Assembly (NCBI GenBank): GCA_964631745.1 | Contig: CAZVWV010000129.1 | Span: 1-10,560, forward strand | Source: CAZVWV01 sp964631745 | Lineage (GTDB): Bacteria; Bdellovibrionota_C; UBA2361; JBGSMV01 | Length of the DNA stretch: 10,560 nucleotides | Direction: 5' to 3' | Part shown: positions 6,191 to 10,560 of the stretch, in pieces | How positions within the stretch are numbered: the stretch's first letter is position 1 | Layout: every line of letters starts with the position of its first letter | Program-made: the position numbers and the translations under genes | The notes under the pieces: model-generated | Database searches by the model: none | The model's input: only the letters and a program-made list of their open reading frames with translations | Told to the model about the DNA's origin: nothing

Positions 6191-6751
6191 TCAGTAGCGC
6201 GAGCTGCCGCCGCCCGTACCGCTGCCCGTGCCTTTTCCGGCGCTGGGCGAGCCTGAAAAGGCCGAGAAATGCACTCTGCGGTTTTTGACCCAGGCGCTTT
6301 CATCGTGGCCTTGATCTAGAGGGACTTCTTCTCCGTAACTTATGGTTTCAACCCGTGAGGAAGGCACTCCTAATGACACAAGCGTGTCTCTAACAGCCTT
6401 GGCGCGCTGCGCCCCTAGCGATAAATTGTACTCTGCCGTGCCGCGCTCATCGCAGTGTCCTTCCAGTTGGACTCGAACATCGGAGTTCTGTTTCAGCACC
6501 TCGGCGTTGAATTCCACGCTTTGCATAGCCATATCGTCTAAATTGTACGAATCATAGCCAAAACGGACATCCCGGAACATGCCTTCACCCTCAGCGGTGG
6601 GGATACCACCTTCGCCGAAGCGCCCTTCGCGGGCTGCGTTCAGATCGGCCTCGGACAGCCCTTCACCCTTTTTCTTGCTTCCAAAGATTGAGGAGCAGCT
6701 AGCCAAACCAAATATGAGAGCGATTGTCAAAAAAACCCTGAAAAATTTCAT
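6191..6751 (-). CDS. pal: Peptidoglycan-associated lipoprotein Pal
   Basis: Pal anchors the outer membrane to peptidoglycan as part of the Tol-Pal system, which is needed for envelope integrity and constriction at division. The 186-residue precursor starts with a lipoprotein signal (residues 1-18, positive MKFFR then a hydrophobic core) and a lipobox LASC with Cys 19. Ser 20 follows, consistent with sorting to the outer membrane. After a Gly/Glu-rich linker, the OmpA-like domain spans about 60-163, with the family signature EGHCDERGTAEYNLSLGAQR at 97-116 holding the Asp and Arg residues that grip diaminopimelate, and KNRRV at 156-160. The last 22 residues form a Gly/Ser-rich tail ending in RY, which typical Pal lacks. 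The start ATG 6751 has GGAAGAG upstream at good spacing. No tolB or ybgF is adjacent; dxs follows instead. Confidence 0.92.
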   Translation of the reverse strand: MKFFRVFLTIALIFGLASCSSIFGSKKKGEGLSEADLNAAREGRFGEGGIPTAEGEGMFRDVRFGYDSYNLDDMAMQSVEFNAEVLKQNSDVRVQLEGHCDERGTAEYNLSLGAQRAKAVRDTLVSLGVPSSRVETISYGEEVPLDQGHDESAWVKNRRVHFSAFSGSPSAGKGTGSGTGGGSSRY

Positions 6752-6787
6752 TTTTCTCTTCCGTTAAAAAAGCGTTATCGTATTCTC

Positions 6788-6816
6788 TTTGTACGAAATG
6801 CTGAGTAAGAGCGCAA
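6788..6816 (-). promoter_or_regulatory. Weak candidate promoter of pal
   Basis: In the 77-base divergent space between pal and the M20 gene, the minus strand holds TTGCGC (plus 6811-6816) and TACAAA (6788-6793) 17 bases apart. That spacing would give a leader of about 30 bases before the pal ATG. Both hexamers are imperfect (3 of 6 and 4 of 6). I found no convincing plus-strand promoter for the M20 gene in the same space. Confidence 0.22.
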
Positions 6817-6828
6817 CCCCGGATTGAT

Positions 6829-8196
6829 ATGATTAAAGCTGATTTTGAGAAGATTTTTCAAAGCGAACAGGAGAGGTTTGTTCAAGGTTGGAAGGAGTTC
6901 TTGTCGTTCGAGAGTGTCAGTACCGATCAGAGCTATTCCAAGTCGTGTTTAGAGTGCGCTGAATGGTTGGTGAACGAACTCTCAGGTTTAGGCATGAACT
7001 CTGAACTGTGGGCCACCGAGGGGAAACCTGTTGTCTATGCCGAGCATCTCCATTCTGAGTCCGCGCCAACACTTCTGTATTACGGCCACTACGATGTGCA
7101 GCCTGTGGACCCGCTTGAGCTTTGGCGCAGCGAGCCCTTTAAACCAGAAATTCGAGACGGGCGCATGTTCGCAAGGGGCGCGGAAGATAATAAGGGCCAG
7201 ACGTTTTACGTATTGAAAGCCATCGAAACACTAATCAAGCTCGGACAACTAAAGTGCAATCTAAAGCTTTTGATCGAAGGGGAGGAAGAATCGTCCAGTA
7301 TCGGCATCTCAAGAGCATTGGCGAAATGGAAAGAAAAGTTAAAGGCCGATGTGCTTATGGTTTGCGATACCGGCATGTTCCCGCCTGGGGTGCCGACTAT
7401 TACCATGGGGCTTCGCGGGATTATATTTCTAACGGCACAACTCTTCGGAGCGCGCCACGACCTTCACTCCGGAATTCACGGTGGCGTTGCTCCAAATCCC
7501 GCGACTGAGCTTGCCAGACTTATTGCAACGCTTCACAACCCGGATGGCAGCATAGCCGTGGCCGGATACTACGAGGGGATTAAGGCCGTCAGCGCGGAGG
7601 ATCTTAAATTAGCCAACACCTTTCCTTTCCCACCTGAGATGTATATGCGCATGGTGGGAGTCGAACCGTGCGGCGGTGAGCACCTACGGGGAGCGATCGA
7701 ACGCCGCGGCTTTAGGCCCACCATCGAGGTAAACGGAATCGCGTCCGGATATTCAGGGGAGGGCACAAAGACTATCATCCCCTCCAAAGCCTTAGTGAAA
7801 ATCACCTCACGACTTGTAAGCGCGCAAGACCCTGCAAAATGTCTAGAACTCTTGAAAGTACATCTTCGAAAGCACGCGCCCAAAGGATTAACCCTAGAGA
7901 TCTCCGAAGACGGCGTGGGCGGCCCGGCGGTGCTGGCAGATAGTAAGAGCGCCTGGGTTGGAAAGGCAGTATCGATTCTGAAACAGCTAGGCGATGGCAA
8001 TGTCTCGCATGTATGGGAAGGCGCTTCGATTCCCATAGTAGCCGAGCTTGCCAATGTTTCCGGCGCCGAGCCCGTGCTAGTCGGCTTTGGCTCCGAAGAA
8101 GATAACATTCACGCGCCCAATGAGTCCTTTTCGATTGAGCAGTTTCGGAAGGGGTTTTTGTATGCGGGGTTGTTTATTGGTGGTGTTGGGAAATGA
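6829..8196 (+). CDS. M20-family metallodipeptidase
   Basis: A 455-residue cytoplasmic zinc peptidase of the M20 family, closest by motif to the dipeptidase/carnosinase-like branch that cleaves dipeptides or similar amide-linked amino acids. Metal and catalytic residues appear in order: His 87 and Asp 89 in YYGHYDVQP, the bridging Asp 120 in ARGAEDNKGQ, the general base and ligand Glu 153-Glu 154 in EGEEESS, Asp 180 in CDTGM, and His 428 in DNIHAPNES. The lid or dimerisation domain spans roughly 195-315 and contains ARHDLHSGIHGG at 208-219, matching the carnosinase-type DLHSG motif. Length is normal. The start is ATG 6829 with only a GGA about five bases upstream, a weak ribosome binding site. 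It is divergent from pal and overlaps the DinB-like gene by four bases. A decayed fragment of a related gene lies downstream at 9659-9762. The exact substrate is not readable. Confidence 0.92.
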   Translation: MIKADFEKIFQSEQERFVQGWKEFLSFESVSTDQSYSKSCLECAEWLVNELSGLGMNSELWATEGKPVVYAEHLHSESAPTLLYYGHYDVQPVDPLELWRSEPFKPEIRDGRMFARGAEDNKGQTFYVLKAIETLIKLGQLKCNLKLLIEGEEESSSIGISRALAKWKEKLKADVLMVCDTGMFPPGVPTITMGLRGIIFLTAQLFGARHDLHSGIHGGVAPNPATELARLIATLHNPDGSIAVAGYYEGIKAVSAEDLKLANTFPFPPEMYMRMVGVEPCGGEHLRGAIERRGFRPTIEVNGIASGYSGEGTKTIIPSKALVKITSRLVSAQDPAKCLELLKVHLRKHAPKGLTLEISEDGVGGPAVLADSKSAWVGKAVSILKQLGDGNVSHVWEGASIPIVAELANVSGAEPVLVGFGSEEDNIHAPNESFSIEQFRKGFLYAGLFIGGVGK

Positions 8197-8675
8197 AGGG
8201 CGACTCTTCTGGTTATCACCAGCACTTGCCACAATATCTCCTTAAGCTCGTGAAGCATTCTCTCTGGGCCAACTGCCTATGGGTAGAGTTTGTTTATTCG
8301 CATGAAAGTTCTGAAAATCGCCCGCGAGAGCTCTTAGCTCACCTGATGGTAGGCGAGCGCGTATGGTTCGAACGCATCGAAGGCAATCAGAAAACGACCG
8401 AAATGTTCCCGTCATTCGAGAAGGCCGAGTTGATTCAAGGCTTCACTCAGAACGCCGAAACTTTTGGGCGGCTCATTGCAACTCGACTGGAGGATGACAT
8501 TCGATTCCGGCGTGGAACTGGAGAAGAATATCATGCCCTCGTCGTCGACATAATTCAGCATCTGTTAACACATGGGTACCATCATAGAGGGCAACTCTCC
8601 GCTCACTACGCGCGCTTGGGAGTACAGTATCCAAATACCGACCATATTAATTATTTGATTGAGCAGAAGCTGTAG
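8193..8675 (+). CDS. DinB-family four-helix metalloprotein
   Basis: A 160-residue protein of the DinB/YfiT-like fold, a four-helix bundle with a three-histidine metal site. Some relatives are thiol-dependent transferases (bacillithiol, mycothiol, glutathione); many are uncharacterised. The expected histidines are His 50 in LLAHLMVGERVWF and His 127 and His 131 in the signature HLLTHGYHHRGQL at 123-135. The N-terminal HSLWAN at 22-27 also fits the family, whose members usually have 150-170 residues. There is no signal peptide. The ATG overlaps the TGA of the M20 gene as ATGA, so it is probably translated by re-initiation and made together with that peptidase. Despite the name, this family is not DNA polymerase IV. 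The substrate is unknown. Confidence 0.85.
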   Translation: MKGDSSGYHQHLPQYLLKLVKHSLWANCLWVEFVYSHESSENRPRELLAHLMVGERVWFERIEGNQKTTEMFPSFEKAELIQGFTQNAETFGRLIATRLEDDIRFRRGTGEEYHALVVDIIQHLLTHGYHHRGQLSAHYARLGVQYPNTDHINYLIEQKL

Positions 8676-8686
8676 TGGCCAAGAAG

Positions 8687-8705
8687 GCTTAGTTCCCATC
8701 TAAGC
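8687..8705 (+). terminator. Small hairpin after the DinB-like gene
   Basis: GCTTAG (8687-8692) and CTAAGC (8700-8705) form a perfect six-base stem around TTCCCAT, 12 bases past the stop codon. No T run follows, so this is a poor intrinsic terminator; it may only protect the transcript end. Confidence 0.22.
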
Positions 8706-8740
8706 TAATCAGTACAAACCATTTTGCACTATCCCTACCT

Positions 8741-8833
8741 TCATAAATACTGAGCAACGAATTGAGCTGGCGTTAAAACGACGACCCCCAAGCTCCCCGA
8801 TTTGCCCAGGATAAACTCAGTAACTTCAGATTT
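8741..8833 (-). pseudogene. Scrap resembling the C-terminus of a PIN-domain toxin
   Basis: On the minus strand, 30 codons ending at a TGA (8743-8741) read KSEVTEFILGKSGSLGVVVL, then TPAQFVAQYL. Many PIN toxins end with a '.LG...G..ILTP..FL..L' pattern, in which the last strand and helix follow the fourth acidic residue. The match is by eye and covers only the extreme C-terminus. The frame is closed upstream by a TAA and no N-terminal PIN part is seen, because the plus-strand antitoxin gene begins there. If correct, it is debris of an older toxin gene in opposite orientation. Confidence 0.3.
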
Positions 8834-8865
8834 AGCTTGTTAAGCCAAATCAGTCATGCTACACT
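8831..8865 (+). promoter_or_regulatory. Promoter and operator of the Phd/PIN toxin-antitoxin pair
   Basis: TTGTTA (8837-8842) and TACACT (8860-8865) are 17 bases apart, a good sigma-70-type promoter. The -10 ends only six bases before the antitoxin ATG at 8872, and no ribosome binding site precedes that ATG, so the transcript should start at or next to the start codon. An imperfect palindrome TTTaGCTT-GTT-AAGCcAAA (8831-8849) overlies the -35 and is a likely binding site for the antitoxin or toxin-antitoxin complex. Confidence 0.5.
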
Positions 8866-8871
8866 AGCAAT

Positions 8872-9162
8872 ATGAAATCAGATAGTGCTACCAACGTCAA
8901 AAACAATTTTAGTGCCTATTTAGACCGCGTTAAGCGCGGGGAGTCAGTCCTGATTTTAGAATATGGCCGACCGATTGCTCAGCTTTGCAAGCCTGCTCTA
9001 ACACAAGATAGTACCTTGATGGCGCTCGAACGTGAAGGATTTGTCTCCCGCCCGCGCAAGTCCACCCTTAAAGCACGCGAGTTTCTAACTAGTCGGGTCA
9101 AGCTTGATAAAGGGGTATCGCTGTTGTCGGCCTTATTAGCTGATAGGGAGGAATCAAATTGA
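8872..9162 (+). CDS. Phd/YefM-family antitoxin
   Basis: A 96-residue antitoxin of the Phd/YefM type (here in a VapB role), which binds and inhibits its partner toxin and represses their shared promoter. Residues 1-45 have the Phd fold pattern: a short first segment (SATNVKNNFSAYLDRVKRGE, with the helix NNFSAYLDRV) and then the strand ESVLILEYGRPIAQL. The rest (about 50-96) is the charged, flexible toxin-binding tail. The start ATG 8872 has no ribosome binding site, consistent with a leaderless transcript. Its stop overlaps the toxin start by four bases, and a strong GGGAGGA for the toxin lies inside its last codons. Length is typical. Confidence 0.88.
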   Translation: MKSDSATNVKNNFSAYLDRVKRGESVLILEYGRPIAQLCKPALTQDSTLMALEREGFVSRPRKSTLKAREFLTSRVKLDKGVSLLSALLADREESN

Positions 9163-9575
9163 AATTTTGGGACACCTCTGCAGTAATCCCTCTCCTTGTC
9201 ACGGAATCACAAACATCGAAGGTTGAGAAGATCTTTGAAGCCGATGCATCCATGGTTGTTTGGTGGGGGACCTCGATCGAATGCATATCGGCTATCTCTC
9301 GGCTGGAAAGAGAAGGTAAGCTGTCACCTTTACAAGCAGAGAGCATCTTTTCCCAGCTCGCTATTCTTAAAGACACTTGGTGGGAGGTGCAAGCATCGCA
9401 CAAGCTTAAGCAAACCGCCGAGAGAATTCTGCGGGTGCATGCCCTACGCGCCCAAGATGCCCAGCAGTTATCAGCCTGTATTATGGCAAATAGTGAGAAT
9501 CAACTAGAACTTGTTTCGCTAGATGATCGGTTGCTTAGCGCCGCTCGCAAAGAAGGTTTAGTGGTTGCGGGTTAA
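9159..9575 (+). CDS. PIN-domain ribonuclease toxin (VapC type)
   Basis: A 138-residue PIN-domain toxin, expected to be a magnesium-dependent endoribonuclease that stops translation when freed from its antitoxin. All four acidic positions are present: Asp 5 in MKFWDTSAV, Glu 41 in TSIECISA, Asp 100 in LRAQDAQQL, and Asp 122 in VSLDDRLL. Length is normal and the frame is intact, so it should be active. It starts at TTG 9159, which is certain because translation from there gives the canonical family N-terminus and GGGAGGA stands six bases upstream. TTGA overlaps the antitoxin stop. Use of TTG may lower toxin output relative to antitoxin, but the strong ribosome binding site works the other way. 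Confidence 0.9.
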   Translation: MKFWDTSAVIPLLVTESQTSKVEKIFEADASMVVWWGTSIECISAISRLEREGKLSPLQAESIFSQLAILKDTWWEVQASHKLKQTAERILRVHALRAQDAQQLSACIMANSENQLELVSLDDRLLSAARKEGLVVAG

Positions 9576-9580
9576 TTTTT

Positions 9581-9608
9581 GCAGAGGCCTCCGGCATGGG
9601 CCTGCTGT
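9581..9608 (+). terminator. Hairpin after the PIN toxin gene
   Basis: GCAGAGGCC (9581-9589) pairs with GGCCT-G-CTGT (9599-9608), nine pairs including one G-T and one bulged G, starting five bases past the toxin stop codon. The downstream sequence is only moderately T-rich (GCTTTGGTTTATT), so termination is possible but not assured. Confidence 0.3.
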
Positions 9609-9658
9609 GCTTTGGTTTATTGGACTTGGCCTTTTGTCTCACACCTTATGCCCGCGCA

Positions 9659-9762
9659 GAGCCCGTGCTTGTAGATTTTGCTGAGAAGAGGATAATATTC
9701 ACGCGCCTGACCAGTCAGTTTCGATCGATCTGTTTTTAAAGGCGCTATTCTATGATTGCTAA
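9659..9762 (+). pseudogene. C-terminal remnant of a second M20 peptidase
   Basis: From 9659 the codons read EPVLVDFAEK. After one missing base, the next frame from 9691 reads DNIHAPDQSVSIDLFLKALF and ends at TAA 9760-9762. The intact M20 protein in this window has EPVLVGFGSEE, then DNIHAPNESFSIEQFRKGFL, at its C-terminus, so the alignment is direct, including the metal-binding His of HAP. The spacing between the shared GAG and GAT codons is 32 bases here against 33 in the intact gene, showing a single-base deletion. No earlier M20 motif is found between 9576 and 9658. It is the dead end of a paralogue, with the toxin-antitoxin pair lying where its body would be expected. Confidence 0.8.
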
Positions 9763-9788
9763 TTTATCAGCCCCGCAGGATCTGGCCC

Positions 9789-10560
9789 ATGAGTGAAAAT
9801 CTACAGCTCTTTCCACGGCAAAAAAATACTCCGCTTAGTGATAAGCTTAGGCCGGCGGTCTGGGAGGATTTCTATGGCCTGGAGGCGCTTGATCAGGATT
9901 TAGTGCGCATGCTGAAAAAGGGGGAGGGGCGCGCGCCTTCGCTGGTGCTTTGGGGCCCGCCTGGCAGCGGCAAGACTACTTTGGCTAAGTTGATTGGGCG
10001 CACCTTTAAGGCTCAGTTTGTGGAACTCTCCGCTGTGATGGTGGGGATCAAGGAAGTCAAGGAGATCTTTCAGCGCGCAAGGTACGCTGACCGGCCCACT
10101 TTGTTATTCATGGACGAGATCCACAGGTTCAACCGGGCGCAGCAAGACGCTTTTCTGCCGCATATTGAAGATGGGACTATATCGTTGTTGGGCGCCACGA
10201 CAGAAAACCCTAGCTTTTGTCTAAATAGTGCTTTGCTCTCACGTATGAAGGTGGTGGTGCTTCCGGCTTTAGGGAAGCAGGCTTTGCAGGCGGTGTGTGA
10301 GCGCACGCTGGCAGAGTTGGGGTCAAAGGCAGAGCCGGAGTTTATTTCGCTGGCCGTCGAATACAGCAGCGGGGACGCGCGCCGCCTTATTAACCTTATC
10401 GAGAGTCTGTGCGAGGCTTTAGGCGAAGCCAAGATTCTTACGCACGAGCGCTTGTCTATTTTTCTCAAAAATTCAAAAAGCCTGAAATATGATCGCGTCG
10501 AAGATCATTACGATATGGTCTCGGCTTTTATTAAAAGCATGCGCGGCTCGGACCCCGATG
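9789..10560 (+). CDS. rarA: RarA-family AAA+ ATPase (MgsA/WRNIP1), 3' end beyond window
   Basis: The first 257 residues of a replication-associated recombination protein, an AAA+ ATPase related to clamp loaders that acts at stalled replication forks with single-strand binding protein. After a short N-terminus (residues 1-20, then LRPAVWEDFYG), the Walker A GPPGSGKTT is at 56-64, the Walker B LLFMDEIHRFN at 105-115, sensor 1 GATTENPSF at 135-143, the arginine finger in SALLSRM at 147-153, and sensor 2 SGDARRL at 194-200. These signatures, especially DEIHRFN and GATTENPSF, separate RarA from RuvB and DnaX. Start ATG 9789 has AGGA eight bases upstream. The usual 'VGQ' after the lead-in helix is YGL here. 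The family is about 430 residues, so some 170 lie past the right edge. Confidence 0.95.
   Translation, partial: MSENLQLFPRQKNTPLSDKLRPAVWEDFYGLEALDQDLVRMLKKGEGRAPSLVLWGPPGSGKTTLAKLIGRTFKAQFVELSAVMVGIKEVKEIFQRARYADRPTLLFMDEIHRFNRAQQDAFLPHIEDGTISLLGATTENPSFCLNSALLSRMKVVVLPALGKQALQAVCERTLAELGSKAEPEFISLAVEYSSGDARRLINLIESLCEALGEAKILTHERLSIFLKNSKSLKYDRVEDHYDMVSAFIKSMRGSDPD

Noticed and set aside
7569..8108. A 179-codon open frame on the minus strand.
   Set aside because: It is an antisense shadow of the M20 peptidase, which carries all family motifs.
6182..9770. A shared 13-base word GCTAATTTATCAG at 6182-6194 and 9758-9770, a possible repeat or attachment-site pair.
   Set aside because: A 13-base match is expected about once by chance in a window of this size, and the flanks do not match.
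10070..10468. A 132-codon open frame on the minus strand.
   Set aside because: It lies antisense to rarA, whose Walker and sensor motifs are intact.

Overview
The window looks like a chromosomal stretch of a Gram-negative bacterium. It carries a Pal-type outer-membrane lipoprotein, the non-mevalonate isoprenoid enzyme Dxs and the 5' part of the replication-recombination ATPase RarA. Base composition is near balanced and codon use is fairly even. Nothing fixes the taxon; a poorly sampled proteobacterial or deltaproteobacterial-grade lineage is my guess. No rRNA, tRNA, CRISPR array or complete insertion sequence is visible.

Left part (1-4145), all recognisable genes on the minus strand. Reading in the direction of transcription, there is a remnant resembling the N-terminus of a DUF4143-type ATPase (4049-3936). 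It is followed by an unrecognised 434-residue helical protein behind a promoter that overlaps a perfect dyad. Next comes a ribbon-helix-helix antitoxin whose PIN toxin partner is broken by frameshifts. Last are a 73-residue protein of unknown function and an adenosine-deaminase-like amidohydrolase with a long N-terminal extension and one altered active-site residue. Positions 1-310 hold no gene I recognise.

Middle part (4146-8675), mostly housekeeping. pal and dxs run leftward as a pair. Divergent from pal, an M20 metallodipeptidase and a DinB-fold metalloprotein run rightward, overlapping by ATGA, so they are probably translationally coupled.

Right part (8676-10560). A small stretch resembles the C-terminus of a PIN toxin on the minus strand. 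An intact Phd-type antitoxin/PIN toxin pair follows; its promoter sits so close to the start codon that the mRNA should be leaderless. Behind it lies a decayed C-terminal fragment of a second M20 peptidase carrying a one-base frameshift, then rarA, which runs off the right edge.

The most notable theme is gene decay around toxin-antitoxin modules: one intact pair, one antitoxin with a dead toxin, a probable PIN scrap, an ATPase scrap and an M20 scrap within 8 kb. The two least explained proteins are the 434-residue orphan and the extended adenosine-deaminase-like enzyme. I see no convincing new multi-gene defence system.
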